A stretch of 64,000 bases of DNA, taken from NCBI RefSeq assembly GCF_042429235.1, contig NZ_JBHMBA010000009.1; one strand, 5' to 3'. Positions 17,313 through 25,951 of the stretch are shown here, one piece after another. The translations under genes and the position numbers were made by a program. The first letter of the stretch is position 1; every line of letters starts with the position of its first letter. A model generated the notes under the pieces. That model did not search any database and was not told the origin of the DNA. It saw only the letters and a list, made by a program, of their open reading frames with translations. The stretch comes from Arthrobacter_B citreus. Its GTDB lineage: Bacteria; Actinomycetota; Actinomycetes; Actinomycetales; Micrococcaceae.

Positions 17313-18343
17313 TACGGGGCAACTCCCTGCGTTGTCAGCCCGGCGGTTTCTTCCAGGCCGAGGGCGATGTTCATGGACTGTACCGCGCCGCCGGCGGTGC
17401 CTTTGTTGAGGTTGTCGATGACGCAGGTGACGATGACGCGGTTGGCGTGGGCGTCGTAGGCCAGCTGCATCGCTGCGTAGTTGGACCCCACCACCATCTT
17501 GGTGGCCGGCCACTGGCCTTCAGGCAGCAGGCGGACAAAGTGCTCGCTGCCGTAGGCCTCTTCCCAGGCGGACCGAAGCTGCTCCGGAGTGACGCCGGGC
17601 CGGACCTTGGCAGTGGCGGTGGTGAGGATGCCGCGGGACATGGGAGCCAGGGTGGGCGTGAAGGACACGGCGACGCTTTCGCCGGCCGCCGCCGAGAGGC
17701 CCTGTTCAATTTCGGGGGTGTGCCGGTGTCCGCCGCCAACGCCGTAGGGGCTCATGCCGCCCATGACTTCGGAACCGAGCAGGTGCGGCTTGGCTGCCTT
17801 GCCCGCGCCGGAGGTGCCGGAGGCGGCAACGATGACGACGTCGTCGGGCTCCAGCAGGCCCGCGGCAAAGCCGGGGGTCAGCGCCAGCAGGCAGGACGTG
17901 GGATAGCAGCCGGGAACGGCAATGCGGGTGGCGCCCTTGAGCCGGTCGCGGTGGCCGGGCAGCTCGGGCAGGCCGTAGGGCCAGGATCCGGCGTGCGGCG
18001 AGCCGTAGAACTTTTCCCAGGCCAGCGGATCCTCGAGCCGGTGGTCCGCACCGGCGTCGATCACCAGGACGGAGGGATCGAGCTGCGCGGCGATGGCGGC
18101 GCTCGCGCCGTGCGGCAGGGCCAGGAAGACGACGTCGTGCCCGGCCAGGTTCTCCACGGTGGTGTCCACGAGGATCCGGTCCGCGAGCGCGTGCAGATGA
18201 GGCTGCAGCTCCCCCAGCCGGGAGCCGGCGTTGCTGTGGGCGGTGATGGCGCCAACAGTGACGGAAGGGTGTCCGGCCAGCAGGCGCAGCACCTCGCCGC
18301 CGGCGTATCCGGAGGCTCCTGAGACGGCAACTGAAATGGTCAT
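17312..18343 (-). CDS. argC: N-acetyl-gamma-glutamyl-phosphate reductase
   Basis: NADPH-dependent reduction of acetylglutamyl phosphate. The Rossmann loop GASGYAGGE is at the N-terminus and the catalytic cysteine is Cys146 in PGCYPTS. 343 residues. It is the first gene of the operon argC-J-B-D-F-R-G-H. An AGGGTG ribosome site is 8 bases before the ATG, and the ARG-like box begins about 20 bases upstream of the start codon, where bound repressor would block transcription. Confidence 0.96.
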   Translation of the reverse strand: MTISVAVSGASGYAGGEVLRLLAGHPSVTVGAITAHSNAGSRLGELQPHLHALADRILVDTTVENLAGHDVVFLALPHGASAAIAAQLDPSVLVIDAGADHRLEDPLAWEKFYGSPHAGSWPYGLPELPGHRDRLKGATRIAVPGCYPTSCLLALTPGFAAGLLEPDDVVIVAASGTSGAGKAAKPHLLGSEVMGGMSPYGVGGGHRHTPEIEQGLSAAAGESVAVSFTPTLAPMSRGILTTATAKVRPGVTPEQLRSAWEEAYGSEHFVRLLPEGQWPATKMVVGSNYAAMQLAYDAHANRVIVTCVIDNLNKGTAGGAVQSMNIALGLEETAGLTTQGVAP

Positions 18344-18362
18344 GGCTTCACCCTACAGCAGA

Positions 18363-18390
18363 TTTATGCATGGATGTTCATAATTATGCA
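18363..18390 (-). promoter_or_regulatory. ARG-box-like operator before argC
   Basis: The AT-rich stretch stands out in this GC-rich DNA. It holds a near-palindrome at 18377-18390 (TTCATAATTATGCA, one mismatch from perfect symmetry) and a second TTATGCAT half at 18364-18371, about one helical turn away. Two adjacent imperfect palindromes rich in TGCAT/ATTATG are the pattern bound by ArgR hexamers. Its position 20-47 bases before argC suits repression of the operon. Confidence 0.65.
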
Positions 18391-18511
18391 TAGATGACGC
18401 GCCTGCCGATTTTGCCGCCTGCGGCATCCGAAGGATGGACCCCGGTGCGCCGGCGCGGGCGGTGGCCTACGATGGCAGCGACACCGATGCCTGCAACAGA
18501 AGAGAAAATCC

Positions 18512-19477
18512 ATGCATAAAGCTATTGTGGTCCCCGCGCCGGGCGGGCCGGAAATCCTGCGTTTCGAAGATGTCAGCCTGCCCGAACCCGGCCCCAAAGA
18601 GCTGCTCGTCCGGGTGGCGGCTGCCGGGGTCAACTTCATCGACACCTACAAGCGCAGCGGCGTCTACCCCATGCAGTACCCGTTCATTCCCGGCGCCGAG
18701 GCAGCGGGGACCGTGGTGGCGGCAGGCCGGGACGTAGCGTCCTTCCGTGAGGGCGCGCGGGTTGCCACGACAGAGGGCGGAGGCACGTACTCGGAGTACA
18801 CCATCATGGAGGCGGACAAGGCGCTGCCCATTCCGGAGGGGGTCAGCGACGAAGTGGCCGCCGCACTGCCCATGCAGGGGCTGACGGCGCACTACCTGTG
18901 CAACTCCACCTTTCCCGTGGAAGAAGGCCAGACGGTCCTGACCCACGCCGGCGCCGGAGGCGTCGGCCTGCTGCTGATTCAGCTGCTCAAGGCCAAGGGC
19001 GCCCGGGTCATCACCACCGCGTCCACCGACGCGAAGCGGGAGCTGGCGCGCTCCGCCGGCGCGGACCACGCCCTGGCCTATGACGGCTTTGCCGAGGAGG
19101 TCCGCCACCTGACCGACGGCAGGGGTGTCGATGTGGTGTACGACGGCGTCGGGAAGGCAACGTTCGACGGCTCCCTCGCGAGCCTGCGCAAGCGCGGCAT
19201 GCTGGTGCTGTTTGGAGGCGCTTCCGGGCAGGTTCCTCCCTTCGACATCCAGCGCCTGAATTCCTCCGGATCCCTGTACCTGACGCGTCCCACCCTGGGC
19301 GATTACCTGCTCACCCCCGAAGAGCGCCAATGGCGCGCGCACGAACTGTTCGAGATGGTCCGGGACGGAAACCTGGACGTCCGCATCGGCGCCACCTATC
19401 CGCTGGCCGAGGCCACCCGTGCCCAGCAGGATCTTGAGGGCCGGAAGACCACCGGAAAGGTGCTGCTGATTCCCTAG
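18512..19477 (+). CDS. NADPH:quinone oxidoreductase-like zinc-free medium-chain dehydrogenase
   Basis: A 321-residue member of the medium-chain dehydrogenase/reductase superfamily, QOR branch. The catalytic zinc cysteine of alcohol dehydrogenases is absent; GVNFIDTYKRSG and PFIPGAEAAGTV near the N-terminus and the nucleotide loop AGAGGVG about residue 150 are typical of quinone reductases. It probably carries out one-electron reduction of quinones with NADPH. It is divergent from argC. Its first codons (ATGCATAAA) repeat the ARG-box half sequence, noted in the findings. Confidence 0.88.
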   Translation: MHKAIVVPAPGGPEILRFEDVSLPEPGPKELLVRVAAAGVNFIDTYKRSGVYPMQYPFIPGAEAAGTVVAAGRDVASFREGARVATTEGGGTYSEYTIMEADKALPIPEGVSDEVAAALPMQGLTAHYLCNSTFPVEEGQTVLTHAGAGGVGLLLIQLLKAKGARVITTASTDAKRELARSAGADHALAYDGFAEEVRHLTDGRGVDVVYDGVGKATFDGSLASLRKRGMLVLFGGASGQVPPFDIQRLNSSGSLYLTRPTLGDYLLTPEERQWRAHELFEMVRDGNLDVRIGATYPLAEATRAQQDLEGRKTTGKVLLIP

Positions 19478-19491
19478 ACGCCCCCGGGGAA

Positions 19492-20238
19492 CTAACCCGC
19501 CCGAAGCCGGTACACCGTCACGTGGCTGCGCGACTGCTCCGTGAACGGGCTGCGGTCCCAGTCCGCCCATCTGGATTCCCGCACAAAGCCGGCCAACCGT
19601 GCCATCAGGTCCAGTTCACTCGGCCAGACGTACCGGTGCGGCGTGCGGGCAATCCGGGCGGCCCTGCCATCCGAGAGCTCCGCGCCAAGGTGCGATATGA
19701 GGTGCTGCCGCACCGTGTCATAGGTATCAACAAGGAGGTAGCCGGGCTCGCTGACCTCCACCGCCGCGCCCCGGCCGGGCGGCAGCGAGCGCAGCTGCGG
19801 CACCCAAAGCTCGACGACGAAGCATCCGCCCGGTGCGAGGTGGCGTGCCGCGTTCCGGAAACAGCGGACCTGCTCATCCTGCGTCAAAAGGTTGCCGATC
19901 GTGTTGAACACCAGGAACGCCAGGGAGAAGCCGGTTCCCGCCGCGGTTTCGGCCATGTCGCCCTGGACCACGGGGATCCGGCCCTCCGCCACCTTCTCGC
20001 GCAGCCGGGCAATCATGGCGTGGGACAGTTCGATGCCGCTGACGGCCACGCCGGCGTCGGCAAGGGGAATGGCGATCCTTCCCGTGCCGATGGCAAACTC
20101 AACGGCCGGACCGCCGGCGGCCAGCTCGGCCAGCACCTCCACCGTTGGATCCACCACCCCGGGAGCAAACATGCCCTCCCCGGGGGTGTCGTAGCTCTGG
20201 GCGGCGTCTTCGTCCCATAACTCCTGCTGATTGGTCAT
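19492..20238 (-). CDS. Class I SAM-dependent methyltransferase
   Basis: A 248-residue protein with a Rossmann methyltransferase fold: motif I VEFAIGTGRIAIPLA, an acidic residue ending strand 2 in SGIELS, and LVFNTIGNLLTQDEQ for motif IV. The substrate is unknown. I choose the ATG at 20238 (MTNQQELW); the upstream open frame adds 30 residues with no family likeness. No ribosome site is visible, so leaderless expression is possible. It is convergent with the quinone reductase, only 14 bases from it. Confidence 0.8.
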   Translation of the reverse strand: MTNQQELWDEDAAQSYDTPGEGMFAPGVVDPTVEVLAELAAGGPAVEFAIGTGRIAIPLADAGVAVSGIELSHAMIARLREKVAEGRIPVVQGDMAETAAGTGFSLAFLVFNTIGNLLTQDEQVRCFRNAARHLAPGGCFVVELWVPQLRSLPPGRGAAVEVSEPGYLLVDTYDTVRQHLISHLGAELSDGRAARIARTPHRYVWPSELDLMARLAGFVRESRWADWDRSPFTEQSRSHVTVYRLRAG

Positions 20239-20321
20239 GCGGCCAACTATTACACAGGGTCCGCCCTTGGATGACGCGGGTTTTCGCCTGTTTTCTGCGG
20301 GGATGTTGAGGAATTGTTTCG

Positions 20322-20338
20322 ATCGCAAATAAAGCGAT
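20322..20338. promoter_or_regulatory. Palindromic operator candidate before the cyclase gene
   Basis: ATCGC and GCGAT arms are separated by the AT-only spacer AAATAAA. The site lies about 110 bases upstream of the cyclase start, next to promoter-like elements (TTGTTT at 20314, TAGACT at 20360). It could bind the regulator of the catabolic genes, but the regulator is not identified. Confidence 0.35.
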
Positions 20339-20449
20339 ACAGATTTAGCTCCGTGTGGTTAGACTCTTTTTCACCGGATACGCCTGAGGGAAGATGCCGG
20401 CGCCGCCTCATCCGCATTTTGCGAAGGAAGCCAACCCGATAGGAGAGTT

Positions 20450-21226
20450 ATGTCCGTAGTAGAGAAACTGACGATGGCACTTGGGGAAAAATCGGTGGAA
20501 GTCCTGGACCTCACGACGCCGCTGAGCAGGGACACGCCGATCCTCAATCTCCCGGATCCCTTCGCCAACACTGTTGGGCTGAGCCTTTCCGCAGTGAGCA
20601 ACTTCGACGACGCCGGTCCCGCCTGGGCGTGGAACGACGTGACCATGGGAGAGCATGCGGGCACTCATCTGGACGCTCCCGTGCACTGGATCTCCGGCCG
20701 TGACGGCAAATCGGTGGACCAAATTGACCCGGCGCGGCTCATTGGTCCGGCCGTGGTCATCGATAAAACAGCCGAAGTCACCGCCAACCCGGACTTCCTC
20801 CTTGAGCCGGAGCACTTTGAGCAGTGGGAGGAAGAAAACGGCCCGTTCCCGGAGAACTGCTGGATCATCTTCCGCACCGGCTGGTCATCCCGGGGCAGCA
20901 ACGCCGACGACTTCATCAACGCCGACGACGGCGGCTCCCACACGCCCGGTGTCTCGCCGGCCGGTGCCCGCTGGATAGCGGCCAACGCGAGCGTCAGCGG
21001 CTTCGGAGTGGAAACCGTGGGCATTGATGCGGGGCAGGCCGGGTCCTTTGATCCCATGTTCCCCGTCCACTCGTTCCTCCTGGGGGCGGACAAGTACGGG
21101 ATTACCTCTTTGCGCCAGGTCGACAAGCTGCCGGTAACCGGGGCCACCCTGATTGTTGCGCCGCTGCCGATTGTCGGCGGCACCGGAAGCCCCGCCCGGG
21201 TCTTCGCCCTCGTGGAGGCCCGATGA
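20450..21226 (+). CDS. Cyclase-family metal-dependent hydrolase (isatin hydrolase/kynurenine formamidase type)
   Basis: A 258-residue amidohydrolase-like protein with the cyclase-family metal motif HAGTHLDAPVHW (HxGTHxDxPxH) near residue 70. Family members open cyclic amides or hydrolyse aryl formamides using Mn or Zn; isatin hydrolases and kynurenine formamidases both belong here. This one is longer than KynB (about 210) and close to isatin hydrolase length. AGGAGA precedes the ATG. The gene overlaps the next by four bases (ATGA), so hydrolase and ThDP enzyme should be made together, suggesting consecutive steps. Confidence 0.8.
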   Translation: MSVVEKLTMALGEKSVEVLDLTTPLSRDTPILNLPDPFANTVGLSLSAVSNFDDAGPAWAWNDVTMGEHAGTHLDAPVHWISGRDGKSVDQIDPARLIGPAVVIDKTAEVTANPDFLLEPEHFEQWEEENGPFPENCWIIFRTGWSSRGSNADDFINADDGGSHTPGVSPAGARWIAANASVSGFGVETVGIDAGQAGSFDPMFPVHSFLLGADKYGITSLRQVDKLPVTGATLIVAPLPIVGGTGSPARVFALVEAR

Positions 21227-22899
21227 GTGAAGCAATGCCCGTGTCCGCACTCGTCGGGCAGACCCTGGCGGAACTCGGCGTCGGACATGTTTTCGGCGTT
21301 GTCGGCAGCGGAAACTTCGACGTCGTCAATGCTCTCCGCGGCGCCGGGATACCCTTTACGGCCGCCCGGCATGAAGGCGGTGCGGCTACCATGGCGGACG
21401 CCTATGCGCGGATGTCCAACAAGGTGGGTGTGGTCAGCACGCACCAGGGCTGCGGCCTCACCAACGCGGTGACCGCAATCGGCGAGGCGGCCAAAAGCCG
21501 GACCCCGCTGATCGTCTTGACGGCCGACACCCAGGGTGCTGCCGTGCGGTCGAACTTCAAAATTGACCAGGATGCGCTGGCCCGCAGTGTCGGCGCCGTT
21601 GCGGAGCGGATCCATTCGGCGGAATCCGCCGTCGATGACACGGTGCGCGCCTTCCGCACCGCCCTCAACGAGCGGCGCACGGTTGTCCTGAGCCTTCCGC
21701 TGGATGTGCAGAAAGCTCAGGCCCCGGCGCCCGCCGAAAAGATCCAGCTGCAGGCACCCGCCCGGCTGCGTCCGGATCCCGCCGGCGTCCGACAGTTCGT
21801 GCGGCTGCTCCGGGACGCGAAGCGCCCGGTCTTTGTCGCCGGGCGCGGCGGCCGGGGAGCCCGCGACGAGCTTCTTGCCCTGGCCAGGCACTGCGGGGCG
21901 CTCGTGGCCACCTCTGCCGTGGCGAACGGGCTCTTCAACGGGGAAACCTTCAACCTGGGGATCTCCGGCGGCTTTTCCTCGCCGGTGACGGCCGAACTCA
22001 TCTCAGGCGCCGATCTCATTGTCGGCTGGGGCTGCACCCTGAACATGTGGACCATGAGGCATGGCCGGCTTATCTCCGAGGACGCCAAGGTGGTCCAGGT
22101 CGACGTCGAAGACGCCTCCCTTGGTGCCAACCGGCCGGTTTCCCTCGGGGTGCTTGGCGATGCGGGGCTTACCGCCGAAGACGCGCTGCAGTTACTCAGG
22201 GAGGAACAGCCGGAGGCCACGCAAAAGTACCGCACTCCGGCAAACGCCCTGCTGATCAAGGAGTCCTCGCGGTGGCGCGACGTGCAGACCCCTGATCTCT
22301 CCACCTCCACGCTGATCGATCCCCGCGTCCTGAGCAGGGAGCTTGACGCACTGCTGCCGTCCGAACGCATAGTGTCGGTGGACTCCGGAAACTTCATGGG
22401 TTATCCGAGCCAGTACCTGGCGGTGCCGGATGAGTTCGGTTTCTGCTTCACGCAGGCCTTTCAGGCCGTCGGGCTCGGGCTCTACACGGCCATTGGGGCG
22501 GCTGTGGCCCAGCCGGACCGGCTGCCGGTGCTCGGCGCCGGTGACGGCGGATTCCTGATGGGAATCAGTGAGCTGGAGACCGCTGTCCGCCTCCGCCTGC
22601 CTCTGGTCTGCATCGTGTACAACGATGCCGCGTACGGTGCTGAAGTACACCATTTCGGTCACGGCAACCAGGACGTCGACCTCGGCAGCGTCACCTTTCC
22701 GGATACGGATATTGCCGCGGTCGCCCGGGGCTTCGGTGCCGAAGCGGTCACCGTGCGCACGGTCGCGGACCTGCCCGCCATCAAGGCCTGGATCGAGGCC
22801 TATGAGCAGGGCAGCCAGGACCGTCCGCTGGTGATCGACGCGAAAATCGCGTCCGACGGCGGATCCTGGTGGCTCGCCGAGGCGTTCCAGGGGCACTAA
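21223..22899 (+). CDS. Thiamine diphosphate-dependent decarboxylase/synthase-type enzyme
   Basis: A 558-residue enzyme with the three-domain layout of acetolactate synthase, benzoylformate decarboxylase and relatives. The N-terminal pyrimidine-binding domain contains the expected glutamate in AARHEGGAATMADAYAR; the C-terminal ThDP motif begins GDGGFLMG and ends about 30 residues later at YNDAAYG. The substrate is not determined by sequence. Coupled to a cyclic-amide hydrolase, a 2-oxo-acid decarboxylase (for example of isatinate) is an attractive idea. A strong terminator follows. Confidence 0.8.
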   Translation: MSEAMPVSALVGQTLAELGVGHVFGVVGSGNFDVVNALRGAGIPFTAARHEGGAATMADAYARMSNKVGVVSTHQGCGLTNAVTAIGEAAKSRTPLIVLTADTQGAAVRSNFKIDQDALARSVGAVAERIHSAESAVDDTVRAFRTALNERRTVVLSLPLDVQKAQAPAPAEKIQLQAPARLRPDPAGVRQFVRLLRDAKRPVFVAGRGGRGARDELLALARHCGALVATSAVANGLFNGETFNLGISGGFSSPVTAELISGADLIVGWGCTLNMWTMRHGRLISEDAKVVQVDVEDASLGANRPVSLGVLGDAGLTAEDALQLLREEQPEATQKYRTPANALLIKESSRWRDVQTPDLSTSTLIDPRVLSRELDALLPSERIVSVDSGNFMGYPSQYLAVPDEFGFCFTQAFQAVGLGLYTAIGAAVAQPDRLPVLGAGDGGFLMGISELETAVRLRLPLVCIVYNDAAYGAEVHHFGHGNQDVDLGSVTFPDTDIAAVARGFGAEAVTVRTVADLPAIKAWIEAYEQGSQDRPLVIDAKIASDGGSWWLAEAFQGH

Positions 22900-22920
22900 A
22901 ACCGAAGGCACACTCAGCCG

Positions 22921-22964
22921 AAGCGGGCCCGCCGTCCGATGGGAACGGCGGGCCCGCTTTCTTC
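22921..22964 (+). terminator. Rho-independent terminator
   Basis: A perfect 15-bp GC-rich stem (22921-22935 with 22945-22959), 9-base loop, then a T-rich tract. It ends the cyclase/ThDP transcript and separates it from the convergent AraC gene. Confidence 0.9.
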
Positions 22965-22985
22965 TGCGTGTCGATGGGTGAGCCG

Positions 22986-24011
22986 TTATGGCAGCTGCCC
23001 GGGGTTCTTGGCTTCGGAACGCACCCGTTGGATCGTCGCCGACGGTGATTCCTGGAATTTCCGCGTGTAGTAGGCGGAAAACCTCCCCAGATGGGAAAAC
23101 CCGGCATCGTGGGCCGCGGCAGCAACGGAGACGTTTGTGGAGGAGGCGCCTGCCTCCAGCTGCCGCCGCGCCCGCGCCAGTCTCATGTCGCGGAGGACCT
23201 GGGCGGGAGTCTGCCCCAGGTGGTGCCGAAAAGCCGCATACAGCTGCCGCGTACTGATCCCGACGGTTGCTGCCACCAGATCCATGGAAACCGCCCCGGA
23301 CAGGTTCTGATCAAAATACCGGCATGCCAGTTCCACGTAAGGAGGAACGCCATGCTCCGGCAGCGGCGCGAGGGACGGCTCCAGGAAGGGCGCAAGACCG
23401 GCAGCCATGGTGGCCAGCAGGACGTTCTCCATCCACCCCTGGTCCTGCGTGGCCGCGTTCCGGTCCAGCTCGCCGCAGGCGTCGAGCCAGGCATGGGTGA
23501 CCATGGCGGGGCACGCGAGCTGGAGCGGAACACTGCTGGACAGGGATATCGGCCGGACGAGGAGCCGCTGGGAGGACCCGGACACATGGCGTTCCAGCAC
23601 CGGGGTGTCCACCGCTCCAATCACCGCGCCCCGGGCGGGGTCGGGAACCATCTTGGTCTGATGGTGGGAGCTCAGGGCAAAAGGAGTGGTGGCCACCCAT
23701 TTGTTTCCGCCGGACTGCACGAGCATGGGGCCCCGTGGAATCACCAGCACGGCCCTCCGCCCCGAGGGCGGACTGACAATCGTCACGCCGGCGCCGTAGG
23801 CCACATAGACAAGGCTTACGGCGCCAACGCGGACACCGTTGACGGTTCCGTCAACGGTCCGCCCCCGGTGCGGGACCAGCAGGTGCTGCTCGGCGGTCAG
23901 GCTGTTGACCGAATCCCGGATGACAGCGGTCGAGGTGCTGCGCGCCAGCGGATGCGCAGCCAGGGGTTCCGGCCCCGCATCCGTCCGCACTTCCGTGCCG
24001 CCTGCTCCCAT
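22986..24011 (-). CDS. AraC-family transcriptional regulator
   Basis: A 341-residue regulator. The C-terminal ~100 residues carry the two helix-turn-helix motifs of AraC (VAATVGISTRQLYAAFRHHLGQTP and VAAAAHDAGFSHLGRFSAYYTRKF). The N-terminal half fits the AraC-binding-like domain found in regulators of aromatic catabolism. An AGGGGAG ribosome site precedes the ATG. It lies 90 bases downstream of the flavin monooxygenase on the same strand and is convergent with the ThDP gene, so it is the obvious candidate regulator of both arms of this island. Confidence 0.88.
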   Translation of the reverse strand: MGAGGTEVRTDAGPEPLAAHPLARSTSTAVIRDSVNSLTAEQHLLVPHRGRTVDGTVNGVRVGAVSLVYVAYGAGVTIVSPPSGRRAVLVIPRGPMLVQSGGNKWVATTPFALSSHHQTKMVPDPARGAVIGAVDTPVLERHVSGSSQRLLVRPISLSSSVPLQLACPAMVTHAWLDACGELDRNAATQDQGWMENVLLATMAAGLAPFLEPSLAPLPEHGVPPYVELACRYFDQNLSGAVSMDLVAATVGISTRQLYAAFRHHLGQTPAQVLRDMRLARARRQLEAGASSTNVSVAAAAHDAGFSHLGRFSAYYTRKFQESPSATIQRVRSEAKNPGQLP

Positions 24012-24101
24012 CCGCAGCTCCCCTCGTAGTCCTGGAACCTGAGTCTAGGCTCGACGGGAGTCAGTTCGTATATAGATTTCTCAACGGTCGGAATATTTCC
24101 T

Positions 24102-25223
24102 CTACAGCCGGCTTTCGGCCAGAGTTTCGACGGGCTGCCGAACACCCAGCCGCTCAAGCCGCGGAAGCACCTCCTGTGCGAAGTACTCCAGCTCGCCCGC
24201 GTAATCGACAAATGCCAGGCTCATGCCGTCGAAGCCCGCCTTGGCGAAACGGGCAATTTCCGCGGCCACGTCGTCGGGAGTCCCCACCAACGGGCAGGAT
24301 CCGTGACCGGAGGCAAACCGTGCCCTCATGGTGGTCAGCATCTCCTTGGTGAAGGACTCGGCATGCAGTCCCTGAAGGTTCATGAGGTAGTCCACCGCGC
24401 CCCAGTCGGCATTCTCCTCGGCGTAGTAGTGCAGGTATTCCTCGGCTTCCCGGCGGGTGGGCCGGCACACTGCGTGACTAAGCGTCAGCACTCCGACGTC
24501 GCGCTGGTGGTCCTCCAGCGCCTTCGCCTTGACGGACCGGACAATCCCTTCGCCGTCTTCGGGGCCGGTCACGATGGTGAAGACAAAATCGGAATTCCGG
24601 CCGGCGAAATTCCGGCCCTGGGATGAGGATCCGGCGTTCAGGATGGGCACCCTGCCGCCGGTTGGCTTGGGCAGCGCTTCAACGTGCTTGAGCTTGAAGA
24701 ACTTGCCGTCAAAATCAAAGATCTCGTCTCTGTCCCAGGCTTCCCGCACCACATCCCACCACTCCTGCGCGAAACCGTAGCGGTCATCATGGGCATCGGC
24801 CATATCCACCCCCATGGTTTCGTATTCCGGCTGGTTCCAGCCCGCCACGATGTTCAGCCCCGCACGGCCGCCGCCAATGGCATCCAAGGTCGCAATCTGC
24901 TTGGCCGTCACCAGGGGATGGTTGAACGCGGTGTGGACCGTGGAGAAGACGGAGATCCGCTCCGTGGATGCCAGGAGCGCAGCTGCCCACGGGATCGGCT
25001 CCAGCACGGAGCCGTGGAAGTTCGTTTCCCCCTTGTAGCCAATCCATCGTGCAATGGGCAGCAGGAAGTCGATTCCCGCTTTGTCGGCAATGCGCGCCGT
25101 GCGGAGGTTTTCCTCCCAGGTGGCACCCCAGCGCTCCTCGATCGTGGTGGCGGCCAGTCCGCCTGAACAGTTGGAGGAGAACAGTCCGAGCTTGAAGTGG
25201 TCTTTCCGGTTCATGGGGTGCAT
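24102..25223 (-). CDS. Luciferase-like flavin-dependent monooxygenase
   Basis: A 373-residue LLM-class (bacterial luciferase fold) monooxygenase that would use reduced FMN supplied by a separate reductase. Segments such as ARIADKAGIDFLLPIARW, FSTVHTAFNHPLVTAKQIATLD and GRAGLNIVAGWN are typical of the RutA/sulfone monooxygenase subgroup, some of which cleave ring amides or C-S bonds. The start at 25223 is chosen for the purine-rich AAAGAGA just upstream; an ATG three codons later is possible. The flavin reductase gene ends 65 bases upstream, making a two-component system. Confidence 0.85.
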   Translation of the reverse strand: MHPMNRKDHFKLGLFSSNCSGGLAATTIEERWGATWEENLRTARIADKAGIDFLLPIARWIGYKGETNFHGSVLEPIPWAAALLASTERISVFSTVHTAFNHPLVTAKQIATLDAIGGGRAGLNIVAGWNQPEYETMGVDMADAHDDRYGFAQEWWDVVREAWDRDEIFDFDGKFFKLKHVEALPKPTGGRVPILNAGSSSQGRNFAGRNSDFVFTIVTGPEDGEGIVRSVKAKALEDHQRDVGVLTLSHAVCRPTRREAEEYLHYYAEENADWGAVDYLMNLQGLHAESFTKEMLTTMRARFASGHGSCPLVGTPDDVAAEIARFAKAGFDGMSLAFVDYAGELEYFAQEVLPRLERLGVRQPVETLAESRL

Positions 25224-25288
25224 GGGGGTCTCTTTCTGATGTGTGGACGCGGTTGTGGGAAAGGCGGTGTCAGGAGTGCAGGAAATCC

Positions 25289-25780
25289 TCAAACGTCCCG
25301 GGCGGGGTCCGGTTGGGCAATGTGGTCAACGGCGCCGACCATGATGATGTGGTCTCCGCCCTCGTACCGGTCCCAGATCCGGCAATCAAGCCGAAGCCGG
25401 ACGTCCGGCAGCACCGGAGAACCGGTGGTCCCCGTTTGGAGCTCGAGGCCGGCAAACTTGTCCACGCCCCGCTGGACAAAGCGGGGAATGTGGTGGGCTG
25501 TGGTTTGATCCAGAAGATGGACCGAGAAATTCTCAGTCTCCATCCAGATGTCGAAGCTCGTGGATGCCTTGTCCACGCACCAGGAGACCAGGGCTGGTTC
25601 CAGGGAAACCGAGGTGAAACTGTTCACCACCAGCCCTGCCCGCCTCTCCCCCGCCGCGGCCGTCACCACGCAGGTCCCGGTGTCCCAGTGCCGCATGAAC
25701 GAGCGAAGACCCGGGGTCTGCCTGTCCGCAGCCGGGCCGGGGAATGCGGCCGGTTGATGGGGCTTGCTCTCAACCAACAT
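25289..25780 (-). CDS. Flavin reductase (two-component monooxygenase partner)
   Basis: A 163-residue flavin reductase-like protein with the split-barrel FMN domain: MRHWDTGTCVVTAA, GLVVNSFTSVSLEPALVSWCV and FSVHLLDQTTAHHIPRF. It should reduce FMN with NAD(P)H and pass it to the adjacent luciferase-like monooxygenase. GGAGGTG lies 6 bases before the ATG, the strongest ribosome site of this group, so it is likely the first gene of the leftward operon. Confidence 0.88.
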   Translation of the reverse strand: MLVESKPHQPAAFPGPAADRQTPGLRSFMRHWDTGTCVVTAAAGERRAGLVVNSFTSVSLEPALVSWCVDKASTSFDIWMETENFSVHLLDQTTAHHIPRFVQRGVDKFAGLELQTGTTGSPVLPDVRLRLDCRIWDRYEGGDHIIMVGAVDHIAQPDPARDV

Positions 25781-25894
25781 TGATCCACCTCCAGTCAGTG
25801 TTTTTGGTTCCTTCCACTGTGGAGGCGGGCGGCTTGCCGAACTATCCGATTTCAGCGGACCTTGAGCCGATTACCGCTGTTGTGGGCAGAGACA

Positions 25895-25939
25895 GAAAAG
25901 CAGCAGGCCCCGTCCGGAATCCGGACGGGGCCTGCTGCT
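25895..25939 (-). terminator. Rho-independent terminator of pheST
   Basis: An almost uninterrupted 41-base palindrome (arms 25899-25918 and 25920-25939; effective stem 18 bp) starts 12 bases past the pheT stop. On the minus strand it is followed by TTTTCTGTCTC, a good U-tract. Confidence 0.93.
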
Positions 25940-25951
25940 GGTTAAGCGGGG

